DNA from: an uncultured Maricaulis sp.
GTDB lineage: Bacteria > Pseudomonadota > Alphaproteobacteria > Caulobacterales > Maricaulaceae
Reading direction: 5' to 3'
NCBI RefSeq assembly: GCF_905480005.1
Contig: NZ_CAJQOO010000072.1
Coordinates: 1 to 38,390, forward strand
DNA length: 38,390 bases
In this document: one piece after another, positions 1-9,701 of the stretch
How positions within the stretch are numbered: the stretch's first letter is position 1
Layout of the letters: every line of letters begins with the position of its first letter
Translations under genes and position numbers: made by a program
Notes under the pieces: generated by a model
Databases searched by the model: none
Told to the model about the DNA's origin: nothing
Seen by the model: only the letters and a program-made list of their open reading frames with translations

Positions 1-1
1 C

Positions 2-256
2 GAGCGTTTCCTCGGGCGACCCAGCTGGGCTGACTCCATTCCCGCGCGGACCTACACCGCCATCTCGGACATGCGGCACCGAGCCGATGTTGCCCGGCTG
101 GCCGCTGAGTCACCGGAGCGTTTCGCGCGAATGATGGATGATCCAATGGCTCGTGACCTGCTCCGGGCGCCGCCCAACGCGACCACTCTCGATGATCTGG
201 CACAGGCGATCGAGCGCGAGCGACGCCGCATCGTGACCCCTGACCCAGCCCCCTGA
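2..256 (+). CDS. C-terminal fragment of an unknown protein, 3' end cut by an IS
   Basis: The frame is open from the left edge, so this is the end of a longer gene. It encodes about 84 residues rich in Arg, Ala and Asp, ending in a charged helical stretch (AQAIERERRR). The last codons (D-P-A-P-stop) lie in the terminal inverted repeat of the adjacent insertion sequence, so the natural C-terminus has been lost and replaced. I do not recognise the family. Its position inside the tRNA-Ser element makes it accessory cargo. It might also be a chance open frame, as the fragment is short. Confidence 0.4.
   Translation, partial: ERFLGRPSWADSIPARTYTAISDMRHRADVARLAAESPERFARMMDDPMARDLLRAPPNATTLDDLAQAIERERRRIVTPDPAP
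241..256 (+). repeat. Left terminal inverted repeat of the IS3 element
   Basis: These 16 bases (TGACCCAGCCCCCTGA) are a perfect reverse-complement match to 1492-1507. The repeat supplies the last codons and the TGA stop of the gene fragment that reads into it. Confidence 0.85.
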
Positions 257-269
257 TCCGGGCCGCTCG

Positions 270-1193
270 TTAGTAGAGTCTGTTCGCCTTTCTTTCCTGT
301 TTGGGTTCTGGGTTCAAGGCCCGGTGAGCGGAGCCCATGCGTAGCTCAGGCGAACCGGGCCGGTGTTTGCGGGTTTGCTGGGCGTAGATGGCAGGCGCCA
401 GTCCGCCCAGCGAGGTGTGGGGCCGGCAGGTATTGTAGTCGACCCGCCAGGCCTCGATCAGGGTTCGCGCCTCCGCCAGAGCGGTGAACAGGTGCTCGTT
501 GAGGCATTCGTCCCGCAGACGTCCGTTGAAGCTCTCCACGAAGCCGTTCTGCTGGGGCTTTCCCGGCGCGATGTAGTGCCACTCGATACCGCGTTGCTTT
601 TGCCAGCGCAGGATGGCGTGGCTCGTCAGTTCGGTGCCATTGTCCGAGACGATCATGGTCGGCCTGCCGCGCCGGGCGATGATCCGGTCCAGTTCCCGGC
701 CGACCCGCACGCCCGAGAGCGAGGTGTCGACCACGATCGCCAGAGCCTCGCGTGTGAAGTCGTCGACCACGCACAGGGTTCGGAACCGCCGCCCGTCCGT
801 GAGCGCATCGGATACGAAGTCCAGGCTCCAACGCTGGTTGGGGCCGCTCGGCAGCACCATCGGACGCCGCGTCCCCGTGGCCCGTTTGCGCCCTCGCCGC
901 CGCCGCACGGCCAACCCTTCCTCGCGGTAGATACGATAAAGCTTCTTGTGGTTCGCATTCAGCCCCTCCCGGGCCAGAAGGATGCCCAGGCGGCGATAGC
1001 CGAAGCGACGCCGCTCCCCGGCCAGATCACGCAGACGTGCGCGCAGGCGCTCATCGCCCGCATCGCGCTTGCGATACTGGAAGGTCGACCGGTCCAGCCG
1101 GGCCAACCGGCACGCCCGACGTTCGCTCAGCCCGTGCGCCTCCATCAGGTGACGCGCGGCCCGTCGCTTCACATCGGGCGTCAGAAGTTTTTT
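270..1193 (-). CDS. IS3-family transposase orfB (DDE integrase core)
   Basis: OrfB follows orfA in the -1 frame and is normally made as an OrfAB fusion by programmed -1 frameshifting. The readable protein begins near [21 protein letters not shown], then has the HTH_21-like segment ([17 protein letters not shown]) and the rve DDE core. The catalytic acidic residues are visible as the first Asp in SLDFVSDAL, the second Asp in IVSDNGTEL and the Glu in [15 protein letters not shown]. The C-terminal [15 protein letters not shown] motif is typical of the family. The frame is intact to its TAA stop at 270-272. Because upstream orfA is frameshifted, the complete fusion transposase is unlikely to be made. 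An open frame also runs upstream to 1628, but that part is not orfB coding. Confidence 0.85.
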   Translation of the reverse strand, partial: KKLLTPDVKRRAARHLMEAHGLSERRACRLARLDRSTFQYRKRDAGDERLRARLRDLAGERRRFGYRRLGILLAREGLNANHKKLYRIYREEGLAVRRRRGRKRATGTRRPMVLPSGPNQRWSLDFVSDALTDGRRFRTLCVVDDFTREALAIVVDTSLSGVRVGRELDRIIARRGRPTMIVSDNGTELTSHAILRWQKQRGIEWHYIAPGKPQQNGFVESFNGRLRDECLNEHLFTALAEARTLIEAWRVDYNTCRPHTSLGGLAPAIYAQQTRKHRPGSPELRMGSAHRALNPEPKQERKANRLY

Positions 1194-1446
1194 GAGGCCA
1201 GATCCTTCAGCGCCGCATTGTCCAGCATCTGTTCGGCAAGAAGCTTCTTCAGCTTGGCATTCTCCGCCTCCAGCGTCCGCAGCCGCTGGGCATCCGACAC
1301 CGTCATGCCGCCGAACTTGGCCTTGTACTTGTAAACGTCGCATCCGAGATGCCGTACTTGCGGCATAGCTCCTTGGTCGTGACACCCGCTTCGTGCTCGC
1401 GGAGCATCCCGATAATCTGTTCTTCCGAATAACGGCTTTTGCGCAT
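1181..1446 (-). pseudogene. IS3-family orfA, broken by a one-base deletion
   Basis: From the ATG at 1446 the frame reads [20 protein letters not shown] and continues to GISDATF, the usual helix-turn-helix start of this IS group. It then leaves frame. A second frame resumes with [19 protein letters not shown] and the leucine-zipper-like helix ([30 protein letters not shown]). The junction at about 1331-1336 lacks one base of an expected Phe-Tyr pair (TTYTAC has become TTTAC). This is a direct reading of the sequence. A sequencing error is the alternative explanation. Confidence 0.8.
1187..1193 (-). promoter_or_regulatory. Probable -1 frameshift slippery site (A6C)
   Basis: On the minus strand a run of six A followed by C lies where the orfA and orfB frames overlap, just before the orfA stop at 1181-1183. 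IS3-family elements use such A-runs for programmed -1 frameshifting to make OrfAB. Function here is inferred from position only. Confidence 0.5.
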
Positions 1447-1491
1447 CGTCCATCCTCTTCTCGATGGACTCTACCATCCCCTGGCCGGAAT

Positions 1492-1507
1492 TCAGGGGGC
1501 TGGGTCA
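1492..1507 (-). repeat. Right terminal inverted repeat of the IS3 element
   Basis: This is the reverse-complement partner of 241-256. Read on the minus strand it provides D-P-A-P-stop to the truncated integrase, exactly as the left repeat does for the other interrupted frame. Confidence 0.85.
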
Positions 1508-3216
1508 ATCGCAGCTTTGAGCATCTCAATCTTGTATCCTCGACCATATTGATTGTGAGGGTCGTCATCCGCCCAGCCACCAAGGACTTTGGCCACACTA
1601 TCGGAGAGATCGGCATCACGGACCGCATCTCGAAAATTGTGTCTCAAGGAGTGAAACGTTCGTCCGTCCCTCCAAAGATCAGCGGTCTCCAGAAACTTTG
1701 AGAAACGCTTCGAGAAGATGCTTGAGAAGTCTTGTTTGTCCTTCGACTTCGGTATGTCGGGGAACAACCGGGAGGCATTCTTTTGCCGCGCAGCAGAAGC
1801 CCAATCAACAAACCCGAGGTCAATTAGCGTTTTATGGATAGGAATAATGCGATCGCTTCCAGGGTTCTTTAGCTCCTGATCGCGGTCTGCATTGAATTGG
1901 ACGCGAAGAGCCCAGACGCCATCCGGCTCCAACACGTCGTCAGTCCAAAGCTGTGCAATCTCTCCCATTCGCATGCCGGTGAACAAAGCAATCAGGGGCA
2001 ACCAGTAGCGGCTCCTCTTCGGTACGTTGGGGCCGGTTTTGGAGAAGCCTCTTTCCTCATCAATGCACCCGGTAAATACTGGCTGCCGGAAGAGCGTATT
2101 CAGCTCAGCCACGGTGAATGGTCTCCGCGAAGGTTTGGTGAACTTCGTCTTCGGGAGAATGTGTGGTTTTAGCCGATTTCGATCGAGGCGCTCGCGTTTG
2201 ACGAGATGATCGATAAGGCTAGAGGCAGATTGCTGTATTCCCCTCGCGTTAGACCGGGCTATCGGCTCCGCTCTAACGGCCTCGCCAGCTTTCACCATTT
2301 CCTCAAGTGAGCCAGCGGGAAAACGTTTTCCGGCATTCTTGGGAAGCCTGAGAAGGAGCCGCGTCCACGCTTCAAAGTCTTCACTCGTAATGCCTTTGAG
2401 GTCTGCGTCGGCACCAAAGTGTCTTACGAGGGGCGAGAGCTTGTCTCTATTGGCGCGACGCGTGCTGTCTTTCGCATTCCGAGTGGGATCGTTCACATAC
2501 GCTTCGACCGCATTGCCCAGCGGGACCGCCACGTGTTTTGAACCCGGGTTCAACATTGTTGCTACTGGTTGTAGGTCTTGCGGCTCAGGTGGACCATCTA
2601 GGAACACACGGTCAATGCCCGCAGGATGTTCATTGGTATCGTTCTCCATGAGAGCAATGCTTCGACGTAGGACATCCGCCCTTGCCCGATGGATGAGATC
2701 AGCCATGTAGCAGTAGACTTCAGACTACGGCGCTGGGGTCTGCAAGTCATTCCTCTCGCAAAGGAACCCCAACACGGCGTCAGCCATCGGATGGAACTTC
2801 TGAACAAATCCGTGTTGTGCATGAGCGGTTTGCTCTTCGCGCGAGTGTTGCAGCCGCGCGGGAAGGTCTTCGATGCTGGCACTGGCAAGCGCTAGCTTCT
2901 CCCTCTCCAGCTGTTCTGTATGCCAGTCCCTGACCATTGTCCAAGCTTCGGATTTCGTAGGCGTGCGGTGGCTGTTGCTACTCGTCTCAAGCTTATGCCT
3001 GGCGTCAGCGATTTCGCGATCGGTCTGCGCGCATTCGCGCGCCCAGCGAACCTTGGCCTCCTTGAGGCTATCGGTCTTGAGCGACTTCTTGATTTCGGAC
3101 TTGCCGCCGAAATACGCCCGCAACTCCGCAGGAACGAGAAAGCGGTACTGATAGGTGTTTCCGCGCTTATAGAGGCGCTCGTGATGGGGCACTTTTTGCA
3201 TGCCCATTTGTACCAT
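1492..3216 (-). pseudogene. Tyrosine integrase, interrupted by amber codon and truncated by IS
   Basis: The first part (3216 to 2725, 163 codons) begins MVQMGMQKVPHHERLYKRGNTYQYRFLVPAELRAYFGG, the N-terminal module seen in tRNA-targeting integrases. It ends at a TAG at 2725-2727. The same frame continues without a shift (SEVYCYMADLIHRARADVLRR) into a 404-residue remainder carrying the SAM-like domain and catalytic domain. That remainder shows the catalytic Arg in FTGMRMGEIAQL, HSLRH, a GGW in place of the usual GH, and the nucleophile Tyr in NQYGRGY. The last codons, D-P-A-P-stop, come from the IS inverted repeat, so the usual C-terminal tail (about 10-15 residues) is missing. One base change (for example CAG or TGG to TAG) explains the stop. 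The gene lies 76 bp from the 3' end of tRNA-Ser, its likely target. Confidence 0.85.
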
Positions 3217-3290
3217 TTTCTGTACCAGGGCGCTACATTAAACGCCTCAGATTACAATGTTTTGTGGGATTTTCGGTGCTTAGGGAAATA

Positions 3291-3335
3291 GTGGCGGAGA
3301 GAGAGGGATTCGAACCCTCGGAACGCTTGCGCGCT
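3291..3335 (-). other. Candidate attachment site at the tRNA-Ser 3' end
   Basis: Elements of this type usually recombine within the T-arm and acceptor 3' half of the tRNA, keeping the tRNA intact. The integrase lies on the acceptor side, which places the core site here. The matching direct repeat at the far end of the element is outside the window, so the exact core cannot be defined. Confidence 0.35.
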
Positions 3336-3381
3336 CAACGGTTTTCGAGACCGCCCCGTTCAACCACTCCGGCACCTCTCC
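3292..3381 (-). tRNA. tRNA-Ser (anticodon CGA)
   Basis: On the minus strand the sequence folds as a class II tRNA. The acceptor GGAGAGG pairs with TCTCTCC (one G-T pair), the anticodon loop CTCGAAA gives anticodon CGA, and a long variable arm (TTGAGCGCGCAAGCGTTCC) identifies serine. The T arm is GAGGGTTCGAATCCCTC. The discriminator is G and CCA is encoded at 3294-3292. It decodes UCG. An integrase gene starts just beyond its 3' end, marking it as an integration site. Confidence 0.95.
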
Positions 3382-3533
3382 GCGGGGAAGCGCGTTTGTA
3401 CTGAGTGAGCCGACAAAATCAAGAGGCGGATGCGGTACGGGCGCGGCAGCGCACGCAAAAAGTTCATTTTGCGAACCGGCACTCTGTCCTTTATGGTCAG
3501 CGCCAACACATAATAAGGGGTATCGTGACCAGT

Positions 3534-3845
3534 ATGATCAAGTTCACTATCAAGACTCTCGCCTGTGCCGTTGGCGCCGTGACACTCACCGCCGTCGCCG
3601 GCTGTGCAACCACCTCGAACGAAGATGTGGCCGAAGCGCTTCCCGACCAGGGCGTCACCTCCGACGGCGATCGCTTTACCTGTCGCCGCATCCAGATCAC
3701 GGGTACGCGCCAGCGCGAGCGGATCTGTTACACCGAAGCCGAGTGGGACGCCTATCAGGAACGCGTTCGCGAGGGCGTGGACTCGACCCGCGATGGCAAT
3801 CGCGGCGAAGTTCGCCCGGACACATTCGGTGGCCCGGGGCGGTAA
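3534..3845 (+). CDS. Small lipoprotein of unknown function
   Basis: The product is about 103 residues. It starts with a short basic region and hydrophobic core ending in a lipobox (MIKFTIKTLACAVGAVTLTAVAGC), so it should be lipidated at the Cys. The mature part contains a short conserved-looking block (FTCRRIQITGTRQRERICYTEAEWDAYQERVREG) with two Cys that could form a disulfide in the periplasm. A GTG at 3525 is an alternative start and sits closer to the AAGGGG motif at about 3515-3520; the open frame further upstream (from 3405) is not needed for the signal peptide. It is a stand-alone gene between tRNA-Ser and rplU, with a hairpin after it. I do not recognise a function. Confidence 0.75.
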   Translation: MIKFTIKTLACAVGAVTLTAVAGCATTSNEDVAEALPDQGVTSDGDRFTCRRIQITGTRQRERICYTEAEWDAYQERVREGVDSTRDGNRGEVRPDTFGGPGR

Positions 3846-3879
3846 TACACGACTTTCGCAGGTTCAGCTAATTGACTCT

Positions 3880-3908
3880 GGAGCGGGCGTGCGTATAACG
3901 CCCGCTCC
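3880..3908 (+). terminator. Strong hairpin after the lipoprotein gene
   Basis: An 11-bp perfect stem (GGAGCGGGCGT with ACGCCCGCTCC) closes a 7-base loop. No T-run follows, so it may be a Rho-assisted terminator or part of the rplU leader rather than a classic intrinsic terminator. Confidence 0.55.
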
Positions 3909-3927
3909 TGCTCGCTCGGCTTGCCGT

Positions 3928-3988
3928 GGCGGGCCCATAAATCATGAACAACGCTCCGGGCATACGGAGTGAAGAAAAAGGACCCGCC
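3928..3988 (+). promoter_or_regulatory. Structured leader upstream of rplU
   Basis: GGCGGGCCC (3928-3936) can pair over a distance with GGACCCGCC (3980-3988), 8 of 9 positions. Inside that stem CTCCG (3954-3958) pairs with CGGAG (3965-3969). The structure ends about 64 bases before the rplU ATG. Several bacteria use L21 leader RNAs for autogenous control. Whether this one is such a leader is inference. Confidence 0.4.
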
Positions 3989-4052
3989 GAGCCAACCGGA
4001 TCAAGGTGATCCCGCGGCATCGGACGGATCGGACAAAAGGATAGAAACGATC

Positions 4053-4718
4053 ATGTTTGCAGTGATCAAGACCGGCGGTAAGCAATACCGCGTTGCCGCT
4101 GGCGACGAAATTCGCATCGAGAAGCTCGACGGCGCCGCAGGCGACACGCTCGATCTCGGTGATGTACTGATGCTCGGCTCCGATTCCGGCGTCACGGTTG
4201 GTTCGCCGACCGTTGATGGCGCCCAGGTGATCGGCGAGCTGCTGGACACCAATCGCGCGCGCAAGATCATCGTCTTCAAAAAGCGTCGCCGCAAGAATTA
4301 CCGCCGTACGAAGGGCCACCGTCAGTGGGGTTCGGTCGTTCGCATCGCGGAAATCGTCGCGCCGGGCGAGAAGGCCAAGACTGCGCTGAAGTCAACCACG
4401 GCCGCCCCGAAAGCCGCAGAAGCACCGAAGGCGAAAGCCAAGGCTGCCGCTCCGAAGGCAGCGGCGCCGAAAGCTGAGAAGGCTCAGGCCAAGAAAGCTG
4501 CCGCGCCGAAGGCTGCAGCCGCTGATACGCTGACCGAGCTGACTGGTGTGGGTCCCGCCCTCGCCACCAAGCTGAACGAAGCCGGCATCACCACGTTCGC
4601 GCAGATCGCGGCCTGGACCGATGCAGATGTCGACGCCCTGAACGAGACCATCACGGGTCTCAAGGCGAAGGCTGAGAAAAACGACTGGATCAACGCCGCC
4701 AAGGCGCTGGCCAAGTAA
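4053..4718 (+). CDS. rplU: 50S ribosomal protein L21 with C-terminal extension
   Basis: Residues 1-103 are a standard L21 ([20 protein letters not shown] ... [16 protein letters not shown]), a protein that binds 23S rRNA in the large subunit. The protein then doubles in length. Residues 104-158 form an Ala/Lys/Pro-rich linker, and 159-221 form a helix-hairpin-helix-like domain ([37 protein letters not shown]). The ATG at 4053 gives the canonical L21 start; the frame is open upstream to 3969 but those codons lie in the leader. rpmA follows after 15 bases, the usual rplU-rpmA operon. L21 in many bacteria is about 103 residues, so the tail is the unusual part. It is known in some alphaproteobacteria, but its role is not known to me. 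Confidence 0.97.
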   Translation: MFAVIKTGGKQYRVAAGDEIRIEKLDGAAGDTLDLGDVLMLGSDSGVTVGSPTVDGAQVIGELLDTNRARKIIVFKKRRRKNYRRTKGHRQWGSVVRIAEIVAPGEKAKTALKSTTAAPKAAEAPKAKAKAAAPKAAAPKAEKAQAKKAAAPKAAAADTLTELTGVGPALATKLNEAGITTFAQIAAWTDADVDALNETITGLKAKAEKNDWINAAKALAK

Positions 4719-4733
4719 TCGGAGGACTGATCA

Positions 4734-5003
4734 ATGGCTCACAAAAAAGCAGGCGGTTCATCCCGTAACGGTCGCGACTCCGCAGGTCGCCGCCTTGGTG
4801 TGAAGAAGTATGGCGGCCAGGAAGTCATTCCCGGCAACATTATCGTGCGCCAGCGCGGCACCAAGGTGAATCCGGGTGCCAATGTCGGCATGGGCAAGGA
4901 CCATACCCTCTTCGCGCTTACCGAAGGCCGTGTGGTCTTCGCGAAAAAGTCCGGCGGCAAGGCTTTCGTCTCGGTAGAGCCGACTGCCAAAGCAGCAGAA
5001 TAA
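4734..5003 (+). CDS. rpmA: 50S ribosomal protein L27
   Basis: The 89-residue product has the full L27 sequence: an N-terminal flexible arm ([28 protein letters not shown]) that in known ribosomes reaches towards the peptidyl-transferase centre, followed by the beta-barrel ([35 protein letters not shown]). A GGAGGA Shine-Dalgarno sits 7 bases before the ATG. There is no N-terminal cleavage extension of the Firmicutes type. It is co-transcribed with rplU and followed by an intrinsic terminator. Confidence 0.98.
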   Translation: MAHKKAGGSSRNGRDSAGRRLGVKKYGGQEVIPGNIIVRQRGTKVNPGANVGMGKDHTLFALTEGRVVFAKKSGGKAFVSVEPTAKAAE

Positions 5004-5065
5004 GCGGTTCGCACATATTCGGACCGTGTCTTGAACAGGCAGGGTCCGACAGCGCCAGACGCGTT

Positions 5066-5097
5066 AAAGGGGAGACGGACCACCGCCTCCCCTTTTT
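5066..5097 (+). terminator. Intrinsic terminator of rplU-rpmA
   Basis: AAAGGGGAG-A-CGG pairs with CCG-C-CTCCCCTTT around a 4-base loop, and the 3' arm runs into TTTTT. This is a textbook Rho-independent terminator 62 bases after the rpmA stop. Confidence 0.9.
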
Positions 5098-5124
5098 CTA
5101 TTCTCCCCCCGCGAGGAGAGGCTC

Positions 5125-5646
5125 ATGGGCCCGCGGATTGAAACCGAACGCCTGTTGATGCGCCTGCCCGAGCTGGGCGACGCCCCGGATATATCGACCT
5201 ATCTGGGCGATTATGATGTGGCAAAGAACACGGCCCGCGTCCCCCATCCCTATCCGGCGCTGGCGGCAGAGATGTGGGTCCTGACGACCCGTGCCAGCTG
5301 GCAGCCAGGCGGGAACCTCTCCCTGACCGTCGAGATGGACTCGCAGTTGGTTGGCGGCGGCGGCGTGTTCAAGCGTGCGCCCGGTTCAGAATGGGAGATA
5401 GGCTACTGGATCGCCAAGCCATGGTGGGGCCGCGGCCTGGCGACCGAACTGGGACAAGGCCTGGTCGATTATGCCCGCGACACGCTGGGCACGCGACGTG
5501 TGATCGCCGGGTTCTACAAGGACAATCCGGCCTCGGGACGCGTGTTGGAGAAGCTCGGCTTCCGACATGAAGGCGACGGTGTGCGGGCTTTCTCGATGGC
5601 GCGCATGGGCCCGGCTGACATGCATGAGCTTTCACTCTCACTTTGA
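5125..5646 (+). CDS. GNAT acetyltransferase (RimJ/RimL-like)
   Basis: The 173-residue protein has the layout of the RimJ/RimL-type GNAT family: an N-terminal strand (IETERLLMRLPELGD), a central strand (LVGGGGVFKRAPGSEWEIGYWI), the acetyl-CoA pyrophosphate-binding loop (PWWGRGLATELGQGLVDYA) and the late motif (NPASGRVLEKLGFRHEG). It should transfer an acetyl group from acetyl-CoA to an amine, but the substrate cannot be read from the sequence. A purine-rich GAGGAGAGG lies just before the ATG. It is a single gene between the rpmA terminator and the obgE cluster; a GNAT at this place is common in related genomes. Confidence 0.9.
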   Translation: MGPRIETERLLMRLPELGDAPDISTYLGDYDVAKNTARVPHPYPALAAEMWVLTTRASWQPGGNLSLTVEMDSQLVGGGGVFKRAPGSEWEIGYWIAKPWWGRGLATELGQGLVDYARDTLGTRRVIAGFYKDNPASGRVLEKLGFRHEGDGVRAFSMARMGPADMHELSLSL

Positions 5647-5675
5647 CCGGGCCCGAAGGCTGTTTGACCCGGTCA
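5644..5675 (+). terminator. Hairpin overlapping the GNAT stop codon
   Basis: TGACCGGG (5644-5651, starting with the TGA stop) pairs perfectly with CCCGGTCA (5668-5675). No T-run follows. It may help end or stabilise the GNAT transcript. Confidence 0.4.
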
Positions 5676-5761
5676 GCCGCGCACCGTGTGTCCGAACTCA
5701 CTGAAACCGACAGATCCGTCTTCATTGAGGTCGCCGCGCCCGCCGACCCGATCACCGCTAA

Positions 5762-8021
<2,260 letters not shown>

Positions 8022-8025
<4 letters not shown>

Positions 8026-8624
8026 CGCGCCTGGGGGCGCTGCGGGGAGAGGGCGTCTCTGCCGGCATGCGCATTGGCCTGTTTGGCGGCAGTTTTGATC
8101 CGCCCCATGCCGGCCACAGGCATGTGGCCCGGACAGCCATGCGCCGATTGGGCCTTGATCAGGTCTGGTGGCTTGTCACGCCGCAGAATCCGCTCAAGGG
8201 CAATCCGACCGGCGATTTCGAGCGTCGCTTCGCTGCGGTCGAGGCCATCGCCAACCAACCGGGCATGAAGGTCAGCGATATCGAGACCCGGCTCGGGACC
8301 ACCCGGACAGTGGACCTCCTTCACCATCTCAAGCGCCGCTATCCCGCGACCCATTTCGTCTGGCTGATGGGCGCGGACAATCTGGCCGGAATTCATCACT
8401 GGGCCAATTGGAACCGCATATTTGAAACCGTGCCCGTCGCCGTTATCTCCAGACCCCAAGATGCTGTTCGGGCGCGGCTGTCGCGCGCAGCGCGGCACTA
8501 TGCCAGCTCACGACTTCGTGAGAGCGAAGCGGCCTCACTGCCGCTCCAATCGACACCGGCATGGACCTATCTAACTGAGAGGTTACACTCGCACTCCTCG
8601 ACTGCGCTGCGCGCGCACGATTGA
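8022..8624 (+). CDS. nadD: Nicotinate-nucleotide adenylyltransferase
   Basis: The 200-residue product has the nucleotidyltransferase signature GLFGGSFDPPHAGH with the catalytic HxGH, the conserved WLMGADNLAGIHHWANWNRIF block, ISRP, and a C-terminal SSTALR that matches the family ISSTxIR motif. It adenylates nicotinate mononucleotide to deamido-NAD in NAD synthesis. A GGAGGA lies 6 bases before the ATG that overlaps the proB stop, so I keep that start; an internal ATG at 8067 would begin right at the fold and is the alternative. A nadD next to rsfS and rlmH is a common bacterial arrangement; here an EgtD-like gene separates them. Confidence 0.95.
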
Positions 8625-8654
8625 TTTTCCAGACGAAGCCGACAGGACAGCACC

Positions 8655-9659
8655 ATGCACGACCGGGTCTCCGGCCGCCCGAGCACTCACGCAGCGCTTG
8701 CCTTCTACGACGACCAGCAACCACCGGCCGGGGATTTCCTGGCCGATGTCCTGGACGGTTTTTCGCGAACCCCGAAACAGCTCACCCCCGTCTATTTCTA
8801 TGACGCCAAGGGGTCGGCGATTTTCGATGAGATTACCGCGCTCCCGGAGTATTACGTCACGCGGACCGAGCTCGGCATACTCGACCAGATCGGTTCGGAA
8901 CTGGCCGCACTCGCCGGGCCGGGCGCCGTGGTGATCGAGCCGGGTTCCGGTTCGAGCGTGAAAATCCGCAAACTTCTGGACGCGCTCAGCGTGCCGGCCG
9001 CCTATGTCGGTCTCGACATTTCCGGCGAGCATCTGGAATCGGCCTGTCAGGAGATAGCCGCGGACTATCCGAACCTTCAGGTCGGAGCGATCTGTGCCGA
9101 CTTTACCGAGGGCCTGGATCTCAAACACCTGACACTCGAGAGTGGTCGCCGGATCATCTTTTTTCCAGGATCCACGATCGGAAATTTCGAGCCCGAGGGC
9201 GCACGCGCGCTTCTGTCTGGTTTCCGCAAGGCCATGCGGCCCGGGGATGCCGTCCTGATCGGAGCGGACCGGGTGAAGGATGCCGACCGTCTGGTGGCGG
9301 CCTATGATGACAAGGCCGGGGTCACCGCACGGTTCAATCTCAACCTGATCGATCGCATCAATGACGAACTCGGCGGCACAATTGACGCCTCGGCCTTGCG
9401 CCACAAGGCGATCTGGAATGCCGAAAAAGCTCGCATCGAGATGCATCTCATCGCGATCCGCGACCTGCACTTCACCGTGTCAGGGCATGAATTTCAACTG
9501 CGCGAAGGTGAGAGCATCCACACCGAGAATTCCCACAAATTCACACCGGAAAGTTTCACTTCCCTTGCAAAATCAGTGGGTTTTGATGTCTTGCAGACCT
9601 GGTCCGACCCGGCTGACCTGTTCACGCTGCATTGGCTCGAACCTGCCGCCAAAGCGTGA
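8655..9659 (+). CDS. egtD: EgtD-like L-histidine N-alpha-methyltransferase
   Basis: The 334-residue protein has the full EgtD (Methyltransf_33) layout. The SAM motif is VVIEPGSGSSVKIRKLL (92-108), followed by LDISGEHL, the IIFFPGSTIGNFEP block (167-180) and YDDKAGVTARFNLNLI (217-232). A late ESIHTENSHKF segment (286-296) matches the substrate-binding Glu-x-Ser of EgtD. Known members trimethylate histidine to hercynine, the first step to ergothioneine. No egtB-type sulfoxide synthase is adjacent, so the product could be hercynine, or the partner may be elsewhere. It sits 30 bases after nadD and 42 before rsfS, in the same direction, inside a cluster that usually lacks it. Confidence 0.88.
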   Translation: MHDRVSGRPSTHAALAFYDDQQPPAGDFLADVLDGFSRTPKQLTPVYFYDAKGSAIFDEITALPEYYVTRTELGILDQIGSELAALAGPGAVVIEPGSGSSVKIRKLLDALSVPAAYVGLDISGEHLESACQEIAADYPNLQVGAICADFTEGLDLKHLTLESGRRIIFFPGSTIGNFEPEGARALLSGFRKAMRPGDAVLIGADRVKDADRLVAAYDDKAGVTARFNLNLIDRINDELGGTIDASALRHKAIWNAEKARIEMHLIAIRDLHFTVSGHEFQLREGESIHTENSHKFTPESFTSLAKSVGFDVLQTWSDPADLFTLHWLEPAAKA

Positions 9660-9701
9660 TATAGCTAGGGCTGTATTGGAATGACAGAGAGGACTTAGAC
9701 C

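Larger units (their letters stand above)
241..1507 (-). mobile_element. IS3-family insertion sequence, probably IS407 group, frameshifted
   Basis: The element has two overlapping frames (orfA, orfB) on the minus strand and imperfect terminal inverted repeats. The first 16 bases inward from position 241 are identical to the reverse complement of 1492-1507, and shorter matches continue inward, including TAGAGTC near both ends. OrfA has the leucine-zipper helix typical of the family and orfB the DDE integrase core. The tetramer ATCG occurs at 230-233 and 1508-1511. It could be a 4-bp target duplication if the left end has an extra 7-bp copy of TGACCCC (234-240); otherwise the match is chance. 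The orfA frameshift suggests the copy cannot make the normal OrfAB transposase. Confidence 0.9.
1..3291. mobile_element. Remnant of an integrative element at tRNA-Ser
   Basis: A tyrosine integrase gene reads away from the 3' end of tRNA-Ser(CGA), which is the classic arrangement of islands and prophages that integrate into the 3' end of a tRNA gene. The material from 3291 leftwards consists of a broken integrase, an insertion sequence and a gene fragment, while everything right of the tRNA is conserved core genome. The other end of the element lies outside the window, so its size and cargo cannot be seen. The integrase is inactivated twice (amber codon and IS insertion), so the element is inferred to be immobile unless helped in trans. 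Confidence 0.65.

Noticed and set aside
363-1334. 323-codon plus-strand frame across the IS
   Set aside because: It is the complement of orfB and orfA; the minus-strand frame has clear transposase motifs and the plus-strand translation has none.
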